From VXNE01 sp965248075 (GTDB taxonomy: Bacteria > Pseudomonadota > Gammaproteobacteria > Pseudomonadales > Azotimanducaceae), in assembly GCA_965248075.1 (NCBI GenBank), contig CBDFIL010000002.1:558001-622000 (forward strand): 64,000 nucleotides of DNA, in the 5' to 3' direction. Positions 26,552 to 33,334 of the stretch are shown one piece after another. The translations under genes and the position numbers were made by a program. Positions within the stretch are counted from its first letter, which is position 1, and each line of letters begins with the position of its first letter. Under the pieces are notes generated by a model. The model did not search any database. It saw only the letters and a list, made by a program, of their open reading frames with translations, and was not told the DNA's origin.

Positions 26552-26920
26552 TTGTGGATGTCGGATGGTGATTCGAAGGGTGCTGGCGGCACGGGCGTCG
26601 GCGCTGGCAGGGTGCTACGGCGGCGAACGGTGGAAGAGTGGGAGCGGATTGTGGAGGAGAGTTTCACGTCGCCACTGGCGGTGCGCGAGGTGGCGCGGCG
26701 CCACGGGGTTTCGGCCAGCCAGTTGTCGAGGAGACGCAGCCGGGCGCGGCGCGACGATCTGAGGTCGGCGGAGGCTGCATACGTTCCGGTGTCGGTGCAG
26801 GAGTCGGGCGGGCGGGCCGACGCGACGATCGAAGGGCGTGGCGTGACGGTTCGGCTGGAGGGGGAGATCGAGGCGGCGGGGATCGCGGCGATCGCGGTGG
26901 CGCTGGCGGGGGCGCGGTGA
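26552..26920 (+). CDS. tnpA: IS66 accessory protein TnpA
   Basis: 122 aa. The N-terminal half has a transposase_8-like helix-turn-helix: VEEWERIVEESFTSPLAVREVARRHGVSASQLSRRRS. The C-terminal part has the VTVRLEGEIEAAGIAAIAVAL tail seen in IS66 first ORFs. GTG start, with an in-frame ATG at 26558 as alternative. Its stop overlaps the tnpB start, the usual IS66 coupling. Confidence 0.8.
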   Translation: MWMSDGDSKGAGGTGVGAGRVLRRRTVEEWERIVEESFTSPLAVREVARRHGVSASQLSRRRSRARRDDLRSAEAAYVPVSVQESGGRADATIEGRGVTVRLEGEIEAAGIAAIAVALAGAR

Positions 26921-27045
26921 TGGTGTCGTTGCCGGGCGCGCGGGTCGTGGTGGCGACGCGGGCGGTGGACTTCCGCAAGGGCCGCGCACCGCGGCGTAGC
27001 ATCCGAGCCGGTCATCAGGGCTCTTTCCGAGGTCTAAGCGACTGA
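26920..27045 (+). pseudogene. tnpB: Truncated IS66 TnpB
   Basis: Starts normally as MVSLPGARVVVATRAVDFRKG, the N-terminus of the roughly 115-residue IS66 Orf2/TnpB protein. It then loses similarity and stops after 41 codons. About 80% of the gene is deleted between this point and tnpC. TnpB is required for transposition in studied IS66 elements, so this copy is probably immobile without help. Confidence 0.82.
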
Positions 27046-27065
27046 TTCCATGGTATTATTGCGCC

Positions 27066-28679
27066 ATGGAGACGCGCGCCGAACCGGTCGATCTCAGCCC
27101 CCTGCCAGGCGCCTACCGGGCGGCATTCGTGGAGCAGCTGGCGGCCAACGACGCGCTGCGCGCCAGGGTCGAGTCGCTCACCGAGAGCAACCGGCGCATG
27201 GAGCACCTGATCAGCGAGTTGCGGCGCTTCATCTACGGCAGGAAGTCCGAGAAGCTGGGTGTCGACGAACGCCAGCTGGCGTTCGAGGATCTGGAAGGGG
27301 CGGTAGGCGAGGTCCAGGCCGCCACCGAGCCGAGCGCGCCGCCGAGCCCGCCCACGGGCAAGCGCCGCGCCCGACGCAATATCGGGCAGCTGCCGGAGCA
27401 CCTTGAGCGCATCGAGCGGGTCATCGAGCCAGACAGCACCGAGTGTCCCTGCGGGTGCCGGCAGATGGTGCGCATCGGAGAGGACCGCAGCGAGCGGCTG
27501 GACATTGTGCCGGCGACGCTTCGCGTCATCGTCACCGTGCGCCCGAAGTATGCCTGCCGGACCTGCGAGCAGGGTGTCGTCCAGGCGGCCGCGCCGGCAC
27601 ACCTCATCGAGGGTGGGCTGCCGACCCGAGGCGATCCAGGCGGCCGCGCCGGCACACCTCATCGAGGGTGGGCTGCGATGCTGGCCCAGGTGCTCATTTC
27701 CAAGTACGCGGACCATTTGCCGCTCTACCGTCAATCGCAGCTCTACGCCCGCTCAGGCGTGGACCTGCACCGCTCCACGCTCGCCGGCTGGGTGGGCAAG
27801 GCGTCGTTTCATCTGATGCCGGTGGTGGACCGGCTGGCCTGGCACCTGAAGCAGTCCGGGCATCTGTTCATGGACGAGACCCGGGCGCCGGTGCTGGATC
27901 CGGGCCGGGGCAAGACCAAGACGGGGTATCTGTGGGCGCTGGCCCGCGATGAGCGTCCCTGGGCCGGTCCGGACCCGCCGGGGGTGGTGTTCTTCTACGC
28001 GCCCGGTCGCGGTGGACGCCACGCCGAGGGTTTTCTCAGAGGATTCGAAGGGAAGCTGCACGTCGACGGCTATGCCGGCTACAACGTGGTGGCGGTGCCC
28101 GTCAAGGGGGTGGTCCGTTGTTTCTGTTGGGCCCACGCCCGGCGCAAGCTGTGCGAGATCCAGGACAGTCACCGCTCGGCGGTCGCCGCCGAAGGGCTGC
28201 GGCGCATCGCGGCGATGTACGTCATCGAGAAGGAGATCCGGGGTGAACCCGCCGAAGTCCGGCTCGCCGTGCGCCAGGCGCGTACCGCGCCGCTGGTCGA
28301 GGACTTCGGAGTGTGGCTGCGCCAGCAACGCGCCCGGGTCTCGCCCAAGTCGCGCCTGGGCGAGAAGCTGGCCTATATCGGCAACCATTGGGACGGGCTG
28401 CAGGTGTTCCTCACCGACGGCCGGGTGGAGATGGACAACAACGTCGTGGAGAACGCCATCCGACCGCTGGCGCTGAATCGCAAGAACGCGCTGTTCGCCG
28501 GCCATGACGAAGGCGCCGCGGCCTGGGGCCGCATCGCTTCACTCGTGGAAACGGCGAAAATGAATCGGGTCAACCCCCACGCCTACCTCAAGGCCACGCT
28601 CGAAGCCATCGCCAATGGCCATCCGGCCTCGGAGATCGATCAACTGCTACCTTGGGCCTTTACGCCAATCTCAAACTGA
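27066..28679 (+). CDS. tnpC: IS66 transposase TnpC
   Basis: 537 aa. It has an N-terminal coiled-coil/leucine-rich region (LTESNRRMEHLISELRRFIYGRKSEKLG), a zinc-finger-like CPCGCRQ...CRTCE region, and the DDE core: FMDETRAPVL, KLHVDGYAGYN and MDNNVVENAIRPLALNRKNALFAG. A 40-bp sequence is repeated within the gene (27581-27620, 27636-27675). The second copy is read in another frame, giving an extra RGDPGGRAGTPHRGW stretch where relatives have GLPTEAMLAQVL-like sequence. The overall frame is still open. Confidence 0.9.
   Translation: METRAEPVDLSPLPGAYRAAFVEQLAANDALRARVESLTESNRRMEHLISELRRFIYGRKSEKLGVDERQLAFEDLEGAVGEVQAATEPSAPPSPPTGKRRARRNIGQLPEHLERIERVIEPDSTECPCGCRQMVRIGEDRSERLDIVPATLRVIVTVRPKYACRTCEQGVVQAAAPAHLIEGGLPTRGDPGGRAGTPHRGWAAMLAQVLISKYADHLPLYRQSQLYARSGVDLHRSTLAGWVGKASFHLMPVVDRLAWHLKQSGHLFMDETRAPVLDPGRGKTKTGYLWALARDERPWAGPDPPGVVFFYAPGRGGRHAEGFLRGFEGKLHVDGYAGYNVVAVPVKGVVRCFCWAHARRKLCEIQDSHRSAVAAEGLRRIAAMYVIEKEIRGEPAEVRLAVRQARTAPLVEDFGVWLRQQRARVSPKSRLGEKLAYIGNHWDGLQVFLTDGRVEMDNNVVENAIRPLALNRKNALFAGHDEGAAAWGRIASLVETAKMNRVNPHAYLKATLEAIANGHPASEIDQLLPWAFTPISN
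27581..27675 (+). repeat. 40-bp direct repeat inside tnpC
   Basis: The 40 bp beginning CCAGGCGGCCGCGCCGGCAC and ending GAGGGTGGGCTG occur at 27581-27620 and 27636-27675, 15 bp apart. The second copy is out of phase with the first, so it encodes unrelated residues. The frame is restored downstream before SKYADHLPLY. Confidence 0.9.
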
Positions 28680-28708
28680 AAGCCAGGTGGTGCCGACGCT
28701 CCCCTGAC

Positions 28709-28992
28709 AGTGGTACCGCCAAGCGAAGGAAAACGAAGTGCGGCGGGACGGGGGTCGAGAAGTCGGAGTCCGCTGATAGTACCGATGAAGTCGGGGAACT
28801 CGCCCCACGGGGACCCGGCGGAGGGAAGCGGCGGATCGGATCATGGACTGCCGGGCGGACAGACGCCTTGGCCACCGAGCCAGATCAGCGTCTCAACGGA
28901 AGTGCGGCAGGTAGCGGGGAGCCGCCGGAAATGGCGGCTCGCGGGTGCGCGCGTTGCGCGTAGCGATACCACGGCTCGAGGAGCCGGATGCC
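28709..28992 (+). pseudogene. Group II intron middle: remnant of maturase N-terminus and domain V 5' strand
   Basis: In the frame open to 28963 it encodes ESADSTDEVGELAPRGPGG and TEPDQRLNGSAAGSGEPP. This resembles the region immediately before the reverse-transcriptase domain of bacterial intron-encoded proteins. No RT domain (YADD) follows. The sequence passes directly to GGCTCGAGGAGCCGGATGCC, the lead-in and 5' strand of intron domain V. So the maturase body has been deleted. The segment starts with the right-hand IS66 target duplicate and ends at the RIT element. Confidence 0.65.
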
Positions 28993-29078
28993 TTATGTTG
29001 CGAACTTGATTATGTTGCGAAGTGGCCTGGAGCGACGGATGCAGGCGGCGGTCGGCGGCGAGTTCGCAACATAATCCG
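28993..29078 (+). repeat. RIT left inverted repeat (86 bp)
   Basis: Perfect reverse complement of 32322-32407. It contains TTATGTTGCGAA twice in direct orientation (28993 and 29010) and once inverted (TTCGCAACATAA near 29063), likely recombinase-binding arms. ritC ends 7 bp inside it. Confidence 0.97.
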
Positions 29079-29084
29079 TCGAGC

Positions 29085-30101
29085 CTACAAGGACGCGAGG
29101 AAGGCCATGAGGTCGCCGTCGGCGTGCCAGTCCGGCACGACCTCGGACATGGAGTGCGTTGCGTCGTCGGCGCACGCTTGCAGCGCCTTGGCCTTCATCT
29201 CGAGATCCACCTCGGCGTAGCGGTTGGTCGTCTCAAGCGACGCGTGGCCCAGCCAGGCGCGGATCGTGTTGATGTCGACACCGGCGCGCAGGAGATGGAC
29301 GGCCGCGGTATGGCGCAGTGTGTGCGGGCCGACGCGCTTCCCGCGCAGGGAGGGCACGGACTCGGCGGCCTTCCGTGCGGTTCGCACGACCAGCCCGTGG
29401 ATGCCGAAGCGGGTGGTCGGAGCGCCGTGGACATTGAGGAAGACCGGCCCCTCCGGCGGGCCGTCGAGGCGCGGTCCGAGCAGTTCTCGCAGCACGGTTG
29501 CGGTGCGGAGCCAGAGCGGGCAGGTGCGGACCTTTCGTCCCTTGCCGTCGAGGCGCACGGAGCGGATGTCGGAGGCCAGATCAGCCACGGCCACCCGGGC
29601 GGCTTCGGAGGCGCGCGCTCCGGTGTTGTAGAGGAACAGCAGTAGCGCGTGGTCGCGCCGGCCCTGCGCCCGGGCCCGGTCGGGAACGGCAAGCATGGCG
29701 TCGATCTCGTGCTTGTCGAGGTACGCCATGGCCGGCACGGCCGTGCGGCGCGGCGGGACATCCAGGACGGCGGCGGCATGGTCGACGAGCTCCGGCGCCT
29801 GCCGGGCGATGGAGCGGAACAGGGAGTGCAGCGCGGCGAGCCGCAGGTTGCGCGTGGATGTCGCGTTGCCGCGCTCGTGCTCGAGGTGGGCGAGGAAGCC
29901 GCGGACGACGGCCGCGTCGACCTGCTCGACGGTGACCCGGGCCGGGTCGGTGGCCCGCTGTGCGGCGAGGTAGCCGAACAGCAGGCGGATGGTGTCGCGG
30001 TAGCTCTTGCGGGTGTTGGGGCTGAGGTTGCGGTCCGCGGCCATCTCCTCGACGAGGAACCGGCGCACGAAGTGTCCCAGCGGATGTCGGTGTTCATGCA
30101 T
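29085..30101 (-). CDS. RIT tyrosine recombinase C
   Basis: 338 aa; third gene of the trio. The N-terminal SAM-like core-binding domain starts FVRRFLVEEMAADRNLSPNTRKSYRDTIR-like. The catalytic residues are visible in order: Arg in NTGARASEAARV, HTLRH, LGHASLETTNRY with the nucleophile Tyr. The complete R-H-R-H-Y set suggests an active enzyme. Its start overlaps ritB's end by 8 bp. Confidence 0.92.
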   Translation of the reverse strand: MHEHRHPLGHFVRRFLVEEMAADRNLSPNTRKSYRDTIRLLFGYLAAQRATDPARVTVEQVDAAVVRGFLAHLEHERGNATSTRNLRLAALHSLFRSIARQAPELVDHAAAVLDVPPRRTAVPAMAYLDKHEIDAMLAVPDRARAQGRRDHALLLFLYNTGARASEAARVAVADLASDIRSVRLDGKGRKVRTCPLWLRTATVLRELLGPRLDGPPEGPVFLNVHGAPTTRFGIHGLVVRTARKAAESVPSLRGKRVGPHTLRHTAAVHLLRAGVDINTIRAWLGHASLETTNRYAEVDLEMKAKALQACADDATHSMSEVVPDWHADGDLMAFLASL

Positions 30102-31044
30102 CGTGGTTCTCCTGGCTGTCGACGCCGGCGTAGCGCGCGAAGCGCTTGGACGCCTCGTCGAGGAGTTCCGCGGTCATGGGGAGGTACGCCTGGGTGCCGG
30201 CGAGGCGGACGTGGCCGAGGTAGGTCGCCAGTAGCGGCAGACTGGCCTGGACGTCGGCGCCTTCGCGGTACCAGGAGACGAGCCGGTGTACGGCGAAGGT
30301 GTGGCGCAGGTCGTGGAGACGCGGACCGCGCCGGCCGGGCGGGCCCTGCAGTCCCGCGTGGACGCGCACCCGGGCGAACGCGCGTTCGAGCTGACCGCGC
30401 GAGACGGGCGTACCGGCGGGCGATGCGAAGAAGGCGGAGCCGGATGCCGCGGGCATCGGCAGATGCCTACGCTGGTCGGCGTACGCGGCCAGCGCGTCGG
30501 CGAGGGCGACGCCGACGGGCACCAGGCGCGACTTGAAGAACTTGGTGTTGTTGACGGCCAGTACGCGATCGCGCAGGTCCACGTCGCAGCAGCGCAGGCG
30601 CAGGGCTTCGCCGGAACGGAGTCCCGCCCCGTAGAGGAGCAGCAGCAGGGTGCGGAAGGTCGCCTCGCGCAACGGGAAGCGGTCGTGCTTCAGAACCGCC
30701 GTCGCGTCGAGCAGCCGCTGCAGTTCGTCGCGGGTGTAGATGTGGGGCCGGAAGGAACGCGGCACGCGGGGTCGGTGCGCGGGGAGCGGGCAGGCCGCGA
30801 GGTACCCGCGGCCGACGAGCCAGACGAAGAACCCGCGCAGGGTCTCGTCCTTGCGCTGCCACCAGCGCGTCGGCGCGCCCTTGCCGCGGCAGAACGCGCG
30901 CGTCGTCTCCGGGTCGATGTCGCGCACGGGGACGTTGCCGAGAACGCGGGCGAAGGCGCGCAGGATCCGCGCGTCCGTGGAGAAGACCGCGCCCAGGGAC
31001 TGCTTCAGAGCGATATACGCATCGACGGCCTCAGACAGCATCAT
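30094..31044 (-). CDS. RIT tyrosine recombinase B
   Basis: 316 aa; second gene. The catalytic residues are Arg in YGAGLRSGEALRLR, LHDLRHTFAVHRL, and LGHVRLAGTQAYLPMT with the Tyr. The C-terminal tail TAELLDEASKRFARYAG resembles that of phage-integrase-like XerC relatives in RIT elements. It overlaps ritA by 4 bp and ritC by 8 bp, so the three are probably made in fixed ratio. Confidence 0.92.
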   Translation of the reverse strand: MMLSEAVDAYIALKQSLGAVFSTDARILRAFARVLGNVPVRDIDPETTRAFCRGKGAPTRWWQRKDETLRGFFVWLVGRGYLAACPLPAHRPRVPRSFRPHIYTRDELQRLLDATAVLKHDRFPLREATFRTLLLLLYGAGLRSGEALRLRCCDVDLRDRVLAVNNTKFFKSRLVPVGVALADALAAYADQRRHLPMPAASGSAFFASPAGTPVSRGQLERAFARVRVHAGLQGPPGRRGPRLHDLRHTFAVHRLVSWYREGADVQASLPLLATYLGHVRLAGTQAYLPMTAELLDEASKRFARYAGVDSQENHDA

Positions 31045-32279
31045 GACAGGCCTCCGAGATCGTCGAAGGCGACCTGGCGCAACGCGGCCAGGTGCACCTT
31101 GGCGTAGACGCCGGTGGCATCGGGGTCGCGGTGCCCGAGGTGGTCACCGACCTCCTTGAAGCTCGATCCGGATTCCAGCAGGTGCCGTGCGCAGGCGTGG
31201 CGTAGACCGTGCGGCCCGCGCCCCTTCGCCGGCCGCTCGTCGGCAGGGAAGCAGCGCGCGACTGCGGAGTACAGTCCGCTCGGCGACAGCGGCGCGAACG
31301 GCGGACGCAGCGCCAGGAACACGATCCGGCTGGGCGACGGCGGCCGTGCCTGGCGCAGGTAGCGCGCGAGCGCGTTGCCGACCCGAGGCTCGAGCGGCGC
31401 TTGCGCGCGGCGGCCACTCTTGGAGCGGACGAACCGGATCCGGTCGCGCCGCCAGTCGATGTCGTCGAGGCGCAGCCGGCGCGCTTCGCCGGAACGCACG
31501 GCGTAGACCGACAGCAGCAGGATGATCGCGTGGTCCCGGATCGATGCCGGGGCGTCGCCGGCGGTCGCCGCGAGCATGCGCCCGACAGTCGGCCATGCCG
31601 GGCCCGTCGGCAGCGCCTCGTGGCGGTAGATGCGTGGCGAGAGGACGGTCTGGGCGAGACCGGGCCGCGCGTGTCCCCGCGCCTCGCAGTGGCGCAGCCA
31701 TGCGCGCAGGAAGCCGGCGGAGGTGCTCAGCGAACGGCGGCTCCAGCGCAACGCCATGTGCCGCTGGAAGGCATCGACGTCAACGGCCCGGACCGCCTCC
31801 AGGGCCAGGCCCCGCGCCTCGATGTGGGCGAGGAACGTCGCGATCTGCCACCTCGCCGACCGGCAGGTGGCGTCGGACAGCCAGCTCCGATCGCGCTGCT
31901 CGGCGATGAACCCGCGCACCATGGCTTCATAGCGGAGCGGCAGGCGCGGGCGTGGCGGCCGCAGACGGCCGAGGCGCTGCAGCAGGTCGGTCGCCGTGGC
32001 GCGGAAGTGTCCCTCGGCGTTGCGGCTCGACGCCGCCCGGCAGCGGGCCGCATATCGCGATGCCATCTCGCGGACCTCGCCGTCGTCGAAGCAATGGCCG
32101 GCCGGCCATCTCTCCAGCTCGACGGCCACGCGAAGGCAGCTTCGGGCCTGCTTGACGAGCGTTGCCGGCGCTACGCCGCGCGCGCCCAGATCGGTCAGGT
32201 AGGCGGCGCGTTCCTCGGCCAGAGGGCCTTCGAGGTGGCGGCGGAGAACGCGCGGATAGGTGAACAGCGTCTCGAACAT
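31041..32279 (-). CDS. RIT tyrosine recombinase A
   Basis: 412 aa; first gene. The start at 32279 (MFETLFTYPRVL) is chosen because GGAGG lies 10 bp upstream; an in-frame start at 32306 has no SD. The catalytic residues are Arg in VYAVRSGEARRLRLDD, GPHGLRHACARHLL, LGHRDPDATGVYAKVHL with the Tyr. It is longer at the N-terminus than its two partners, as is usual for the first RIT recombinase. Confidence 0.9.
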   Translation of the reverse strand: MFETLFTYPRVLRRHLEGPLAEERAAYLTDLGARGVAPATLVKQARSCLRVAVELERWPAGHCFDDGEVREMASRYAARCRAASSRNAEGHFRATATDLLQRLGRLRPPRPRLPLRYEAMVRGFIAEQRDRSWLSDATCRSARWQIATFLAHIEARGLALEAVRAVDVDAFQRHMALRWSRRSLSTSAGFLRAWLRHCEARGHARPGLAQTVLSPRIYRHEALPTGPAWPTVGRMLAATAGDAPASIRDHAIILLLSVYAVRSGEARRLRLDDIDWRRDRIRFVRSKSGRRAQAPLEPRVGNALARYLRQARPPSPSRIVFLALRPPFAPLSPSGLYSAVARCFPADERPAKGRGPHGLRHACARHLLESGSSFKEVGDHLGHRDPDATGVYAKVHLAALRQVAFDDLGGLS

Positions 32280-32321
32280 GGCAGTGTGCCTCCATGGGAA
32301 AGGCACGCCACCATGTCATGT

Positions 32322-32407
32322 CGGATTATGTTGCGAACTCGCCGCCGACCGCCGCCTGCATCCGTCGCTCCAGGCCACTTCGCAACATAATCAAGTTCGC
32401 AACATAA
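32322..32407 (-). repeat. RIT right inverted repeat (86 bp)
   Basis: Exact reverse complement of 28993-29078. It lies 43 bp upstream of ritA, so it also probably carries the promoter of the trio. It is followed at once by GGCATC and the 32-bp palindrome. Confidence 0.97.
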
Positions 32408-32439
32408 GGCATCTTATGTTGTTAGCAACATAAGATGCC
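32408..32439. repeat. 32-bp perfect palindrome at RIT right edge
   Basis: GGCATCTTATGTTG-TTAG-CAACATAAGATGCC: a 14-bp perfect stem with a 4-nt loop. The inner arms (TTATGTTG / CAACATAA) are the outermost 8 bp of the RIT ends. The outer arms are the target hexamer GATGCC and its complement. It looks like two element tips joined through TTAG, i.e. an excision or end-joining scar. Confidence 0.9.
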
Positions 32440-32501
32440 CGAATTGGGCACGTCCGGATCTGCGGGAGCCGGGGGTGGGCAACCACCCTCGGCCACCCGG
32501 C
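32434..32501 (+). ncRNA. Group II intron domain V 3' strand and domain VI
   Basis: Joining 28981-28992 (GAGCCGGATGCC) to 32440-32460 (CGAATT, GGGCACGTCCGGATC) rebuilds a 33-nt domain V: the AGC triad near the base, lower helix GCCGGA/TCCGG, a 2-nt AC bulge, upper helix GCCC/GGGC and loop GAATT. Downstream, GCCGGGGGTGG-GCAA-CCACCCTCGGC fits domain VI, then the intron ends near CACCCGGC. One base pair of the canonical domain V (G.U) is replaced by G.A. Confidence 0.72.
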
Positions 32502-32623
32502 GTCGCCCGTGTCGAAGTCGTGCAAGCCCCTGGCGACGGGACGGGACAAGCCCGTCCCCTACCACGCCCGTGTCGAGCCTGTGCAAGCCCTCGGCGACGG
32601 GGCGGGACAAGCCCGTCCCCTAC
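32502..32623. repeat. REP-like repeat, two units
   Basis: Two ~60-bp units, each CGCCCGTGTCGA...GTGCAAGCC...GGCGACGG followed by the hairpin GGGACGGG-ACAAG-CCCGTCCC (or a variant) and CTAC. Same family as 53.0-53.4 kb and 62.15-62.27 kb. It abuts the stop of phoU and may act as its 3' hairpin. Confidence 0.85.
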
Positions 32624-33300
32624 GGGCGCAACGATCCGCGGTGGCGCACGTCCCGGCCCCTGATCAGGTAGACGATGTACTCGCTGATATTCTTGGCGTG
32701 GTCGCCGATCCGCTCGAGCGCGCGGGCGGTCCAGACGGTGTTCACCGCGCGTTGCACGTAGTCCGGATGCTCGTCGATCTCCCGTAACAGGGACCGGTCG
32801 ATGATCGCGAAATGGTCGTCCACGTCGGCGTCCGCGGCGATGACGCCGTAGGCGGCGTCGAGGTCGAGCCGCGCGAACGCGTCGAGGGTGTTGGTCAGCA
32901 TCCTGCCCACGAGATCACGCAGGTGTTGTATGCCCGCGTAGCCGTTTGCGGGGATCGGGACGGTGGCGACCTGCTCGGTCATCTTCGCGATCTTGCACGT
33001 CTCGTCGCCCACCCGCTCGAGATCCGTCCCGGCCTTCATGATGCTGATGAGCAGGCGCAAGTCCCGGGCGGCCGGTTGCCGCCGCGCGATGATGTGCACG
33101 CAATCGTCGTCGAGGGCGAGCTCGGCAAGGTTGACCTCGGTCTCGACTTCGAGCACCCCCGCGGCGAGGCCGGCGTCGTGCGTCACGAAGGCCCGGGTCG
33201 CGGATTGGAGTTGGCGCTCCACGAGGCCGCCCATCTTCATCAGCCGCAGCCGCAGCGATTCGAGCTCGCTGTCGTACTGCTCGGAGATGTGCCGGCTCAT
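32620..33300 (-). CDS. phoU: Phosphate transport system regulator PhoU
   Basis: 226 aa, all-helical, two PhoU repeats. The metal-binding E/DxxxD-type motifs are LERVGDETCKIAK in the first repeat and LERIGDHAKNISEYI in the second. Links the Pst transporter to PhoR so that the Pho regulon is off in high phosphate. Last gene of the phoBR-pstSCAB-phoU operon. The stop codon lies at the edge of a REP-like repeat. Confidence 0.95.
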   Translation of the reverse strand: MSRHISEQYDSELESLRLRLMKMGGLVERQLQSATRAFVTHDAGLAAGVLEVETEVNLAELALDDDCVHIIARRQPAARDLRLLISIMKAGTDLERVGDETCKIAKMTEQVATVPIPANGYAGIQHLRDLVGRMLTNTLDAFARLDLDAAYGVIAADADVDDHFAIIDRSLLREIDEHPDYVQRAVNTVWTARALERIGDHAKNISEYIVYLIRGRDVRHRGSLRP

Positions 33301-33334
33301 GGCGCGACGCTCCGCCTGGGTGCCCGGCGTCGTC

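Larger units (their letters stand above)
26476..28708 (+). mobile_element. IS66-family insertion sequence, internally deleted
   Basis: 2233 bp bounded by the 8-bp direct repeat AGTGGTAC (26468-26475 and 28709-28716), the target-duplication length of IS66. The left end GTAAGCGGTCCGCCGACC and right end (complement) GTCAGGGGAGCGTCGGCACC form imperfect terminal repeats (18 of the outer 28 positions match). GTAAGC is the classical IS66 terminus. It contains tnpA, a tnpB cut after about 21 codons, and tnpC. It is inserted into the group II intron. Confidence 0.85.
28993..32407 (-). mobile_element. RIT element (recombinase in trio)
   Basis: 3415 bp bounded by perfect 86-bp inverted repeats and carrying three overlapping tyrosine-recombinase genes transcribed leftward (ritA, ritB, ritC). 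This is the defining organisation of RIT elements. The termini start TTATGTTGCGAAC. GATGCC flanks the element on the left (28987-28992) and recurs at 32434-32439 beyond a palindromic scar. The target is the 5' strand of a group II intron domain V hairpin, next to its terminal loop. Confidence 0.88.
26032..32501 (+). mobile_element. Composite nested element: group II intron carrying IS66 and RIT
   Basis: Boundaries come from comparing the flanks with the uninterrupted repeat near 53.35 kb. The left flank ends CGACGCTTGTC and the right flank resumes GTCGCCCGTGTCGA. The insert begins TTGCG, close to the group II 5' consensus GTGYG, and ends CCACCCGGC. Inside are intron 5' RNA domains (26032-26475), an IS66-family element (26476-28708), the intron middle (28709-28992), a RIT element (28993-32407), a palindromic scar (32408-32439) and the intron 3' end. 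The intron itself, without the insertions, would be only about 0.78 kb. Confidence 0.75.

Noticed and set aside
28652..28963. Small independent gene after tnpC
   Set aside because: The frame starts inside tnpC's end, crosses the IS66 right end, and its later part resembles a group II maturase N-terminus, so it is a chance fusion.
26032..28992. Retron or diversity-generating retroelement
   Set aside because: No reverse-transcriptase domain, template/variable repeat pair or msr-msd structure is present; the domain V-like hairpin points to a group II intron.
28993..32407. Integron or prophage integrase module
   Set aside because: Three overlapping recombinases within perfect inverted repeats, with no attC sites, cassettes or phage genes, fit a RIT element instead.
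32624..32671. Short open frames across the REP-like repeats near phoU
   Set aside because: They translate the repeat itself, have no SD and no conserved start, and recur wherever the repeat occurs.
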